From the NCBI RefSeq assembly GCF_002288925.2, contig NW_022098023.1, positions 29,281,850 to 29,345,849 on the forward strand: a stretch of DNA of 64,000 bases, written 5' to 3'. This document shows, in pieces, positions 45,700 to 56,499 of this stretch. The stretch's first letter is position 1, and each line of letters opens with the position of its first letter. Position numbers and translations under genes: made by a program. The stretch is from Delphinapterus leucas (taxonomy: Eukaryota > Chordata > Mammalia > Artiodactyla > Monodontidae). The notes under the pieces were generated by a model that saw only the letters and a list, made by a program, of their open reading frames with translations, was not told where the DNA came from and did not search any database.

Positions 45700-45928
45700 A
45701 AAATGAACGTTTCTGGGCTTCCCTGGTGGCGCAGTGGTTGAGAGTCCACCTGCCGATGCAGGGGACATGGGTTCGTGCCCCGGTCCGGGAAGATCCCACA
45801 TGCCACTGAGTGGCTGGGCCTGTGAGCCATGGCCTCTGAGCCTGTGCGTCTGGAGCCTGTGCTCCGCAGTGGGAGAGGCCACAACAGTGAGAGGCCCGCC
45901 TACCATAAAAAAAAAAATGAACGTTTCT
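45700..45928 (+). mobile_element. CHR-type SINE with perfect target-site duplication
   Basis: The body is 45715-45913. AAAATGAACGTTTCT is repeated exactly at 45700-45714 and 45914-45928. A and B boxes are intact. The short A tail has 11 bases. It inserted 70 bases from the long-form SINE, in the same orientation. Confidence 0.96.
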
Positions 45929-46735
45929 TGTATAAATCACTTTGAGGATCATAGCATCATCGAAGGAAAATATGTCTAAGAAACAGATTTTGAAGACACA
46001 GAAGAATATGATATTTTATATCAGAAATCTCTGGCCTTGTAAAGTACAGGAAAATAAGTAGAGATGTTCAGTATGAATTTTTTTTTCTGAAATGAGATGC
46101 AACTAGTTTTATGCTCAGTTAAATCTTCCTGGTATTATATGTTAATTTTTGAACGTAAAAAGTTTTTTAAACTTCAGCATAGACAAATTTTAATGGTTAG
46201 AAACTGCTTTTAAATTTAGGACAACCTTTAAACAGCCTTCTCACATTAACATTATTGCAAGAAGTAAAGCCAAATGCAATGAAGAGGTTTTGCCCATCAC
46301 CCCTCAGAGCAGACAGAGTCCAGACAGGACTGTTTCAGCAGCAGTGCAGAAAGGGCAGAAGAAAACATTACTCTTTCCGACTGGTAATTCCTCCTCTTCT
46401 TTGAATTTTTGTTTGCGTAGACTCTCCCTTTCGCTAGAGACTTTGAAATCCGATGAAGAATGGCATGAGCAGGGTGCATTTCAGGTTACAAAGTTTGATT
46501 TTTCTAGTCTGTTGAATGTATTGCCATGTAGATTTGATAACCGCTGAAATTAACCATCAGTCAGTCGTCTCACTGGGTCCTCCGTTCTGTGTGTTCAGTG
46601 ATGGGCTACCTTAGACTGGTTTCTGAACTTCTCTTACTTTTGACTGTTAGCTTTGGACATGTAAGAATATGAAAAGCTCCCATACATAAAGGAGGAATTA
46701 AGTGGTCTGTTTGCTTCCTTATGTTTCACTCTTAC
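45929..46735. other. Single-copy DNA with a CpG-retaining patch
   Basis: 46378-46588 holds about seven CpGs in 210 bases and an 85-codon plus frame (46290-46547) with no recognised domain. No splice pair bounds the frame convincingly. Confidence 0.35.
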
Positions 46736-46737
46736 TC

Positions 46738-46975
46738 TCAGGGTTTAGAATATGGATTTGAGGCAAGGTTATTAGAACTTGGATCCTACCTCTGCTACAT
46801 TTTAGCTCTGCTTACCTGGGCAAGTTATTTAAACTTCCTATATCTCAGTCTCCCTACTTACGAGATAGAGAGAATGATACCTACTTCATACAATTATTTT
46901 AAAAATTTAGACTCAGGATAAGTAAAGCATTAAAACCATGCTGGGCACACAGTATTAGCTGTTCTTATTACGGAT
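46738..46975 (-). mobile_element. MIR, antisense
   Basis: 'TTACCTGGGCAAGTTATTTA', 'CTATATCTCAGTCTCCCTAC', 'GAATGATACCTACTTCATAC' and 'CATGCTGGGCACACAGTATT' form a reversed MIR from 3' to 5' end. Short open frames over it are incidental. Confidence 0.9.
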
Positions 46976-47530
46976 GCCTGATCATCCTAATAACATGTCT
47001 GTGTGGGACTGAAGCATTTCAGTTCAAGAGTTGATGTGTTCATCATTGATGTGTTCATGTGAAATATCAAAACGATTTCTCTTAGTCCAAAATTTAATTT
47101 TTCTTTATTAGCATTATATTCCATCAAAAGTTATAACCATAGTCTTAGAATACAATACTGAGCTCTTTCTTTTACCTTAGACACTGAGAAATCTTATATT
47201 TCAAAATATGTCTACATTTCTATGAGCGTTTCCTCCAAGTACTCTGCCAGCTTTGTGTAGAAATCAGGGAAAAATTACCATGAACTGTTAGAAATGATAA
47301 TCAGGCAGGATTTTGTTGGGAAACAAAAGGTGGTATTTTTGTGGTGGTGTCAAGCTAGAATTTGAAGTCACCTTAGCTGTAAAACACACGTGGAGGAATT
47401 CTAGCAAATCTGCTGCCTTTGCTCTAACAGAAAGTGTTTGGTATCAGTAACCCACATCAGCTGGGGAGTGGTTAAAATACCAGGTAAATTCCCACAAAAT
47501 GCTTTTTTTTTTTTTTTGAGTGAAATGTGC
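46976..47530. other. Single-copy DNA
   Basis: Nothing recognised; two T-runs at 47502-47517 and 47535-47553 precede the next L1. Confidence 0.4.
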
Positions 47531-47534
47531 ATCT

Positions 47535-48345
47535 TTTTTTTTCTTTTTTTTTTTAACATCTTTATTGGAGTATAATTGCTTTACAACAGTGTGTTAGTTT
47601 CTGCTTTATAACAAAGTGAATCAGTTATAAATATACATATATCCCCATATCTCCTCCCTCTTGCGTCTCCCTCCCTCCCACCCTCCCTATCCCACCCCTC
47701 TAGGTGGTCACAAAGCACTGAGCTGATCTCCCTGTGCTATGCGGCTGCTTCCCACTAGCTATCTATTTTACATTTGGTAGTGTATATATGTCCATGCCAC
47801 TCTCTCACTTTGTCCCAGCTTACCCTTCCCCCTCCCCATGTCCTCAAGTCCATTCTCTAGTAGGTCTGTGTCTTTATTCCCGTCTTGCCCCTTGGTTCTT
47901 CATGACCATTATTTTTCTTTTTCTTTTTCTTTTTTTTAAATTCTATATATATGTGTTAGCATATGGTATTTGTTTTTCTCTTTCTGACTTACTTCACTCT
48001 GTATGACAAACTCTAGGTCCATCCACCCCACTACAAATAACTCAGTTTCGTTTCTTTTTATGGCTGAGTAATATTGCATTGTATATATGTGCCACATCTT
48101 TATCCATTCATCTGTTGATGGACACTTAGGTTGCTTCCATGTCTTGGCTATTGTAAATAGAGCTGCAATGAACATTGTGGTACATGACACTTTTTGAATT
48201 ATAGTTTTCTCAGGGTATATGCCCAGTAGTGGGATTGCTGGGTCGTATGGTAGTTCTATTTGTAGTTTTTTAAGGAAGCTCCATACTGTTCTGCATAGTG
48301 GCTGTATCAATTTACATTCCCACCAACAGTACAAGAGGGTTTCCT
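47535..48345 (-). mobile_element. Young cetacean L1 3' end with ORF2 C-terminus, antisense
   Basis: T-run, 3' UTR, then the C-terminal part of ORF2 on the minus strand. The frame 48345 back to 47936 is open and contains the Cys-rich segment [34 protein letters not shown] and MFIAALFTIAKTWKQPKCP, as in the ORF2 C-terminal domain. The copy lacks the endonuclease and reverse transcriptase and cannot move by itself. It belongs to the CACTCTCTCACTTTG subfamily, like the 39.8 kb copy. Confidence 0.95.
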
Positions 48346-48712
48346 TTTGGTATACAGCCATTACCTTAAGACAGCATTGCAGGTTCAATTTCGGGTTAAT
48401 CTCTTGCAGATGAGAAGCCCACCGTATGTTTACAAGATTGAAGATGACAACTGATCTAAACGTTGTCCTAAGTTTGGAACAGGTGTTAGCACATGTGTGC
48501 TGGGAAATGTCAAGATCAGCCGTAGACTCATCAGTCCAGCTTCTCAAGTGTCCCCCAACCGGAACTGAGCACTGTGGTGCCAAACGCCGTCAGAGAAAAC
48601 CCACCTCACAAGGAGAGAGCCCCCAGCACGATGTGACTCCAGGGGTGTTTAAAGCCCCCTTGCTTATTTGCTTATTCAGCTTATCAATACCGAGAGTTCC
48701 AGTCTGAGAAGA
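48346..48712. other. Non-repeat block between two young L1 ends
   Basis: 367 bases with about eight CpGs, no recognised repeat, and open frames on both strands: 93 codons plus (48426-48707), and the first 79 codons of a 215-codon minus frame (48583-47936) that runs into L1 ORF2. On the minus strand, TTCCAAACTTAG, then about 105 open bases, then AAGGTAATGG look like an acceptor-exon-donor set (about 48460 to 48370). No protein family recognised. It could be single-copy sequence or an old processed insert. Confidence 0.35.
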
Positions 48713-49088
48713 TCTTTTTTTTTTTTTTTTAGCATCTTTATTGGAGTATAATTGCTTTACAATGGTGTGTTAGTTTCTGCTTTATAACAAAGTGAATCAG
48801 TTATACATATACATATGTTCCCATATCCCCTCCCTCTTGCGTCTCCCTCCCTCCCACCCTCCCTATCCCACCCCTCTAGGTGGTCACAAAGCACCGAGCT
48901 GATCTCCCTGTGCTATGCGGCTGCTTCCCACTAGCTATCTACCTTACGTTTGGTAGTGTATATATGTCCATGCCTCTCTCTCGCTTTGTCCCAGCTCACC
49001 CTTCCCCCTCCCCATATCCTCAAGTCCATTCTCTAGTAGGTCTGTGTCTTTATTCCTGTCTTACCTCTAGGTTCTTCATGACATTTTT
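48713..49088 (-). mobile_element. Young cetacean L1 3' end, antisense
   Basis: T-run 48713-48730, then the 3' UTR nearly identical to 15551-15999, including CTTACGTTTGG and CTCTCTCTCGC, ending at TTCTTCATGACATTTTT. It is truncated about 60 bases earlier than that copy. Same recent subfamily. Confidence 0.95.
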
Positions 49089-50229
49089 CAGTTCCATGTG
49101 TTCTTTTAAACGTGTGTTCTGTTAAAAAAATAAAAAAAGGCTGGTCCCGATCATGAGCATTATTAGCCTCCACAATGCCAAATCTACTGTACACATTTGG
49201 TCTTTATTTTTCCGGATCTCAGAAATATTTGACAAAACTGACCACTCCCTACTTTGATATTCCTTTCTTGTGCCTTCCTTGATACATCCCTCTCCTCTCT
49301 CTCCCTCTCTCCCTTTTTCTTTCACTGTTTCTCCCTCCTCTTTGGATTCTCTGCTCAGTTTTCTTTATTAGTTCTATCCAATCAGTAAATATCAGATTTT
49401 GAAGACTGCTTACTCTTTTCTCTCTCTTTCTGTGATCTCATCCACTCTTGGCACTTGAATTACCACTTACCCACTGATAACTCCTATCTTACCTAGGTTC
49501 GTCCAAAAGCAGAATGAGGCAAAAGTTTGTAGTTTATTTGAAAGTTATTCCAGGCTGTGGCAGAAATGCATGGGGCGAGCAAGACAGGGAAGGAGGAAAA
49601 CCAGCAGAAAGATGCATTATCAAGTTAACCACTTCTGCAGCGGCAACTGGTGCTGGATCCTTCTGAGGTCTTCTGAGCAGCCTTATAAAATGCGGCTCAG
49701 ATTTGCCCATCCAGGGGAGAAGAAAAAGAAGTATTTATTCATCAGCTTCTATTTCCCATTGATCAAGGATGGCGTCACAGGAGTTAACTCCCTCACATTC
49801 TAGGGGTTCATATACGAGCCTCAGGCAGCCCTCAAGAGGTACAAGGCTAAGGCTGAGGAGAGGCATTATCAAATTAGACCTGGAAGTATCTGGTTGGAAC
49901 TTGGATGAGAGGGGATAGCAGTGGTGGTTGTAGCAGCTTCGGTTAGAGTAAGAGGTGGGGTTGAAAGGATGTAATAGGATGTGTGAGATGGGCCTGATAC
50001 AACTCCCAAGCATATTTCTTTATCACAGACTTTACTGAACTCTGGATTCATATAACCAACTGAACTCATGTTGTTTTCCATGAAATTCCTCCAAAGTTTC
50101 CCATCTAGGGAAATGGTACCTAGTTGCTCATGGCACAAAACTTAGTCATCATTCTTGAGGTTGCCCCCTCTTCAATTCTCCATCTGAATGGGTCCCCAGT
50201 TCCTCTTCGTGATTTTCTCCCTTTCCACA
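49089..50229. other. Single-copy or unclassified repeat DNA
   Basis: 49495-49940 (GTTTGTAGTTTATTTGAAAG, GCCTCAGGCAGCCCTCAAGA) resembles an old LTR-like block but could not be assigned. Frames of 77-92 codons on both strands have no recognised domain. Confidence 0.35.
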
Positions 50230-50600
50230 GAGCCTCCTATAGTATAAACCATCATCATCTCTTACTCTGACTACAGGAATAGCTACTCCTCATTTGCTCT
50301 TGATTCCTTCAGATCTCTTTCTCCGCTGTGAACTGAAAGGATCATTTTTACATGAAAGTCTAAGCACATAATTCTCTTGTTAATTCCCTTTACTGACTTC
50401 TCATTGCTCTTAAGAAAGTCTGAACTCCTTAAAAGTGGCCTGAGTTGAGCCCTGCCCGTCTCTGCCCATCATCCTGCTGTAGTTCACAATGGTCCAGCTG
50501 CACAGAGCTTTCCTTCATGTGTCAAATGACACAAGCTCCCTCCTTCCTCTGTTCCTGAACACACTCCTGCAGTAAATACATCCTTTTCTGTGAGATATTT
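50230..50600 (+). mobile_element. L2 internal fragment
   Basis: 'CTGACTTCTCATTGCTCTTA', 'AGAAAGTCTGAACTCCTTAA' and 'GCCTGAGTTGAGCCCTGCC' are the L2 block encoding the end of its ORF, in sense. Confidence 0.65.
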
Positions 50601-50744
50601 TGGAAAAAAGGCAGATTAATGGAGATGTTTGGAACTTAGAAAGATGGCATGAGTCAAACTCAGGGGACAGCCAGAGAGAGGTAAGTAGTTCAGAAAGAGG
50701 GAACTGAGGTCTGATTTAAACATTGACTACTTTACTGTTTTTAA

Positions 50745-50870
50745 TCCAGGGCCTGTGCATCCAGGCATTCAGTATTTACTTAACAGTTTTATCAGTTACA
50801 CAGCACTTAGTTTGTGCAAACACTGTCCCAAGTGCTTTGAAACATTAATGAATTTACTTAATTACTGCTG
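50745..50870 (+). mobile_element. MIR-like fragment
   Basis: 'CACAGCACTTAGTTTGTGCA' and 'GTCCCAAGTGCTTTGAAACA' resemble the MIR 5' half. Short and decayed. Confidence 0.45.
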
Positions 50871-51419
50871 TATTTCAAACAGAGCTCTGTTCCAGATTCT
50901 AGTTCTTTAATATTGTCATGCTTATTAGGCAAAATACTACGCTTCTTGGAAGTCTGTTGGTTTTATAGAATGAGTGGTTTAAACCTTGAGATTAAATTAT
51001 TATACATTATGCACTTCTGGAAATACCTGACTTCAAAGCATTCATGCTTTTCCATTTATTTTTTCTTTAATTCATTCAATATTTGATGAGAATCATCTTT
51101 ATGTTAGGAGCTTTGCTACCACTGGAATGTGCTTCCAAGACCTCAAATTCTCTGTCCAAACCTGACCTTTCTTCCCCTTGCTGGCTTTCCCTGCCACCTG
51201 TCTCTCCTTGTTTTGGATAAACCTCTTCACAGCTACCTAAATCCTCTTGCAATATAGGACACATTTAATCTATTCCAATTCCTTAACTTGAAACGAAAGA
51301 CCCTTGACTATGCATGTATAGCCCAGACCATGGCCCTGGGAGCTCAGTTCTAATCCCCTTCCACACATCTCTAGCTCCAGCCATCCTGCCATTCCAGCAG
51401 GAGCATCTCACTAGGAGTG

Positions 51420-51715
51420 GCTTCTTCTCTCATTGCCCTGTTTTTGCATTTCCCCTGCCTTCTACTTGCAAAGTCCTTTAACCTTTGATTGACTTAGAGA
51501 CTCCACTCATTCTTAAGCATCTAGATCAAATGTTGCATTTTATTAGGAAACTTATTTTGCAGAGATGGACACTGTCTCCTCTGAATCCTCGCATCACTTG
51601 GTGCATGTGTTTATTTTCCCAATTTTACTTGTTTGTAAACTCCTAGTTCAACTCTGAGCTTCTCAAGTTCACAAATCATATCTTCTCCATTTTTCTTTTA
51701 TCAGCATTTTGGGAA
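51420..51715 (+). mobile_element. L2 3' fragment
   Basis: 'AAGCATCTAGATCAAATGTT', 'GCAGAGATGGACACTGTCTC' and 'TTTGTAAACTCCTAGTTCAA' with 'CTTCTCAAGTTCACAAATC' follow the L2 3' region. Confidence 0.6.
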
Positions 51716-51724
51716 GAGACTGTC

Positions 51725-53230
51725 ATCATCAAAACAACAGAGATAAGATATCTAAGAATAAACACAAATTAAAGATATCCAGACATTATATGAAGAGAAT
51801 TTTAATATTTCCCTAAAGGATATGAAGTAAGCCTTAAATAAAAGGAAAGGCATACCCTGTTTTTAGACAGAAAAACAGAATTCCTATTGGCAATTTTTCC
51901 CAAAATTAAACAATAAACTCATTTATATCTCAATTAAACTAACAACAGATTTTTTTAACTTAGCAAAAATTCATGTAAAATAATCAGCATGTGAGAACAT
52001 CTTGGGATAGTCTGATAAAGAAAAGTAATTAGCAGAAAGTCATTTTTATTGGTTTAAAAGTACTATGAAGCTACACTAAAGTAATTTGGTATAAGTTCAT
52101 AAATAGATCAAGAAAATTGAAAGAAATTCAGAAACAGACACATAAACATAATCAAGATATTGGTGAAGAGGATATTTAAAATTGCTGAGCATCTGATAGA
52201 TTATTCGGAAGGTTCTATTGGGCCATTTGGATAGCTCTTCTCAAAAAACTAAAGCTAAATCCCTACTGGAAGTTTTAGTCTAAAATAAATACCAGATATA
52301 CAAGCATTTAAACTAAAAAGAGATATTCTAAAAAGACCAGAAGAAATAACCTTACTTTTTAAAAACTTTAGAATGGAAAAAACTCTTTCTAACTTAGAAA
52401 TTGAGAAGGGAATGTCATAAGTTGGACCACATAAAAAAGTATAAATTTGGTATTACAAAAAAAGTTCATGTTGCAAGAAAAATGACAACTATGGAAAATG
52501 TATGCAAAGTATAAAATCTATGCCAGACAAATGCCATATTTTCTTACTACACAAAGCGTTCTCACAATAGAAAAATGAATAAAAATGAAACATTTCACAG
52601 AAAAAAATAACAAATACTGAATAGCTAGCCATATGGTAAAATGCTAAAATTAACACATAACTATACATGCAAATTTAAATAACAAGAAGACACCATTTTC
52701 CCCTATCTTATTGGAAACACTAGAATGTTTTATAATAGCCAGTGTTGGCTAGAATAAGTAAGTACTCTCAAATCATGTTGAAAGGCAATTTTAAAATACC
52801 AAGATTTCTTGTGATCCAGAATCCTACTCACAGGAATTTATCTAACAGTTTTACTTAAATGCAAAGATGTTCACTGATTTTCAGATCCAGAAACAACAAA
52901 ATGTTCATCAAAAAGAGAAGTATTAGTAATATTCATACATTGTGCTATTTTTGCAATTGTGATTAGAAATGGTAGATTTAACTATTTAAAAGGAAAGTTG
53001 ACCAACATATCAGTTAATTAAAAAAATTGTAAAACACAGATGTTTGTGTAAATGAAAGGATCATTTACATGCAATAGTACATATATCTTTCCGGACATGA
53101 AGTCATGAAACCTAACACAGTTAAATCTGGGGAATAACAACTGAACCGGAGGGGAGATGGCAAGGGGACAGTATAACCTTCAACACTTCTGTATTATTGG
53201 AATCATTTTATAAACCTAACAAAAATTGTT
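51725..53230 (+). mobile_element. Long decayed L1M (ORF2 second half to 3' UTR)
   Basis: The A-rich sequence follows ORF2 from the segment after the catalytic motif ('CATTATATGAAGAGAATTTT', 'AAAGGAAAGGCATACCCTG') through the C-terminal domain ('CAGAATCCTACTCACAGGAA') to an old 3' UTR near 53200. Stops occur throughout. It is old enough that only short stretches are clear. Confidence 0.72.
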
Positions 53231-53700
53231 TTCCATAGGTTTCTAAGTTTTTCCAAAAATGACAACTCTTCTTACCTCTGTCACTTAAGACTGAGAGAGT
53301 TATTCCGGAATAACTTTTTTATTCTAAGACACCATGTGTCTTCCCAGTAACTGATGGATCCAGAAATTGAAATATTCATGCTCCCTGATGGTGACAAGTC
53401 CCTTTTGGGGTTAATTTTTACATTTATACTTTGCTCTAACAGGAACGCTGAAATCTGCATGTGCGTGTCATAGCTAGGATGTTTTTGGCACAAGCAGAGG
53501 CTCTTGCTGCCGCCATGAAGAAAGAACGGATGCCTATGACAAGGAGTGGCAGCTCGCTGGCGATGAACAGCCTCACTTATTTTGGCATTGCGTACATCAT
53601 ACGTTTTCTTAGTCCTCTGCTTTCTGCACAGCCTTCCAGGTTAGTAGAAAAATAGATTTTGCATTATTATTATTTTCTCTGTTGCTTCCTGATAAAATAA
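53231..53700. other. CpG-retaining non-repeat block with antisense open frames
   Basis: Eight CpGs in 53445-53605. On the plus strand an open frame reads MFLAQAEALAAAMKKERMPM and continues to TAG at 53653; on the minus strand a frame is open for roughly 120 codons down to 53281, including the 70-codon part starting at 53493. TTTGCTCTAACAG (ending 53442) looks like an acceptor and CAGGTTAGTA (53637-53646) like a donor on the plus strand, but all three plus frames between them have a stop, so a plus-strand coding exon is unlikely. Could be a non-coding exon, a processed-pseudogene remnant, or a conserved element. Confidence 0.3.
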
Positions 53701-53804
53701 GAGGGATAGATATTGCCTTTCTACGTGCTCTAATTGCCAAACATGGGAGCTTGGCTCTCAATCATGTAACTACAGGTACAACTGCTTAGGTGATGACTAT
53801 GTGT

Positions 53805-54560
53805 GGTTTTGTACCCAGTTCCAATGCGTGGTTTTTTTTTCCCGACACCACCTAGCAATTCTCTGACACCAGCTTGGTGTCCTACAATTGAACTTAATTA
53901 TGACGCCATCTACCCGGGGATAGCATCAGATCCACAGGACAACCCCTTCTTCAGACACCAGTGACAAGTACAGGTTGTCAACTGTGCTTCTGACCGACCA
54001 GCTATAGATCAGAGGTTCCCACAACCCCCCTCTGATGAATATTTGATTAATTGCTAGCATGGCTCACAGAACTCAGGGAGAGGGTTTACCTACTAGATCA
54101 CCAGTTTGTTATAAAAAGATATAACTCAGGATCAGCCAGAGGAAGGAGATGTGTAGCGCAAGGTGTGGGGAGGAATGCAGAGCTTCCATGCTCTCTGCAC
54201 GCTGCTCTCCCCGCATCTCTGCGTGTTCACCAACCCCAAAACTCTTCAAATCCCGTCCTGGGTTTTTATGGAGGCTTCATTACATAGGCATGATTGATAA
54301 AAAACATTGGCCATTGGTGATTGAATTCAATCAGTGGGTGAGACTGAAAGTTTCAACCCTCTAATCACATTGTTAGCTCAATTGACAACCAGCCCCCAGC
54401 CTTAGGTGACCTAGATACTTTCCAAAAGTCACCTAATGAACATACACATGACACTTTATCTCTCTCATCACTCAGGAGATTTCGAGGGTTTTAAGAGCTG
54501 TGTGTCGGGAATGGGGTGAAGACCAAATTTGTATTTCTTATTATAAATCACAATATCACG
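53805..54560 (-). mobile_element. LTR element, copy 2 of a pair in this window
   Basis: Colinear with 18445-19480 and in the same orientation, about 280 bases shorter. It has 'GGGTTTTTATGGAGGCTTCA', 'CATTACATAGGCATGATTGA', 'GACTGAAAGTTTCAACCCTC' and 'GACAACCAGCCCCCAGCCTT'. The minus strand shows CCATAAAAACCC. No attached internal retroviral sequence; solo LTR. A short frame pair at 54051-54364 is incidental. Confidence 0.75.
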
Positions 54561-55595
54561 TCATGGTTGGTCAGATCTTTGGAAAGTTCGAAGGTAACAA
54601 ATACAGATGAGAAAACAACATAAAAAACATGGAGGGTCCCCTTCCTATTGTCCTTTTACTCTGTAGGAGCGCTGATATCCAGGATTTCTGCTGATGCCAC
54701 TTATTTAGGTCAAAAGTGTGGAACTCAGCTTGAAGCTTCTTCAGGAAAAAGAGTGGGGTAAATACTGATCACTTCTAGCCATGTTTTCTATTCTGAGTTC
54801 AACATCATTAACTAGATAAAAATTGTTCCCAAGTGGTGGTAGTTTTTAAAAAAACATGATAATTTCTTAAAGCTGAATGTAGTGTACCTATAGCCTTGTA
54901 TGTGGTGATAACTCAAAAAAAAAAAAAATGTTGCTGCCACACTTGTTTGTTACCTAAATCACAGTAGAATGCAGAGGACAAATATTCCTCTAATCATAAT
55001 ATTCAGCATTTCTAATAAATTAGACATACAAAAATAGTAAAGAGCAAAAAGACACTATTTAAAAATAGAAAAGTATTTAGCCCTCTATTCCCTCAAACAT
55101 TGAACACGGTAATTCAGTGCAGTACATAGGCACCATCAGAATTCAACTCAGCCAGTTTCATAGAACTTACTTGCTCCTAGAAAGTGATGTACTTTTTTTT
55201 TCTTTTTTTGAAATTGTGGCTCATAAATCTTTCTATAAGGAAAACCACCAACTCAATGTTTCATGACTTCAATATAAAACCATTAAAAAGTACACTAGCT
55301 ACTTACCAGAAAAGGAAGGCATTTCAGTACTGGGGCATGGGGTAGCTGTTTCTCTGACTTTTCAAAATGGAATTTAGTTAATTTTATGATGTTTTAGTTT
55401 TAATTTTATTATTAAAAATCATGCTCATTGAAAATAATTCAAAGCATACAGAAAGTTATAGGGTGAAAAGTCACTCCTCCTTGCCTTACTTCTGCGAGTT
55501 AAGGGCATTTGCTATATTCTTAAATATCTTTGTGACAGATCAGCTAAGATTTTCACTGGTTTCAGGAGAATATGTAATTTCTTATTGAAACGTTT
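54561..55595. other. Single-copy AT-rich DNA
   Basis: No feature recognised; two short A/T runs at 54915-54928 and 55192-55210. Confidence 0.4.
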
Positions 55596-55819
55596 CTATG
55601 AAGGCTGCTTGTCCCATAATTCCAGTATCTGATTCATCTTGGTGTTGGCATTGGTTGATCATCTTTTCTCAGTATGATAGTTACTTTTAATTGTATCAAC
55701 CTTTCAACAATTATGTTAGGAGACTCCAGGTCCTATTTAAATCTTTTATTTTAGCAGACAGTCACCTGCTTGGGATTGGCACACAGCTCCTGGCTTACCT
55801 TTGCAGACTGTGGTTCCAA
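55596..55819 (-). mobile_element. L1M 5' UTR, left part of a split copy
   Basis: 'GAAGGCTGCTTGTCCCATAA', 'TCATCTTGGTGTTGGCATTG' and 'GGAGACTCCAGGTCCTATTT' align with 41190-41400, the antisense 5' region of the other L1M. It is interrupted at 55820. Confidence 0.7.
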
Positions 55820-56499
55820 GGACAATTCAATTTTTTTTTAAGTGTACACTTCAGTGGTTTTTAATATAATTACTGATATGTGCAACCATCACCACCGTCA
55901 ATTTTAGAATATTTTCATCACAATGAGAAACCTGTATCCTTAGAAATCCTCTCCCTGTCTCCCCATCTCCCAGTCCTTAGCAAGCATTAATCTACTTTTG
56001 TGTCTATAGATTTGCCTGTTCTAGAGATTTTACATAAATGGAATTCAAACACGTGACTTGCACTTTCACTTAGCATAATGTTTTCAGCATTCAGCCATGT
56101 TGTGGCATGTATGAGTCTTTATTCTTTTTCAGGACCAAATAATTTTCCATCTATGGATACACCACATTTTGTTTATCTGTTGATGGATAGCCAGTTGATG
56201 AACATTTGGATTGTTTCCACCCATTGGCTGTTGTGAACAGTGCTGCTATGAATATTTGTGTATGAGTTTTTGTTTGAACGCCTGACTTCAATTCTTTTGG
56301 GTGTATATATAGGAGTGGAATTGCTGGGTGATCCTACATTTAATGCTGTAATTCCATGTTTAACCCTTTGAGGAGCCACCAGACTGGTTTGCACAGTGTC
56401 TGCACCATTTTGCATTCCCACCAGCAACGTATAGGGCTCTAATTTCTCTACATCCTCACTCACACTTATGTTCTTTTTTCTTTTGGACAATTTAATTTT
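55820..56499 (-). mobile_element. L1M 3' end nested in an L1M 5' UTR, with target-site duplication
   Basis: The insert is about 55835-56484. It has a T-run at its left (3') end and then, antisense, 'AAGTGTACACTTCAGTGG', 'ATAGATTTGCCTGTTCTAGA', 'GGATTGTTTCCACCCATTGG' and 'GGAGTGGAATTGCTGGGTGA', i.e. an old 3' UTR and ORF2 C-terminus. GGACAATTCAATTTT (55820-55834) and GGACAATTTAATTTT (56485-56499) match at 14 of 15. Both host and insert are old L1s. Confidence 0.9.
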
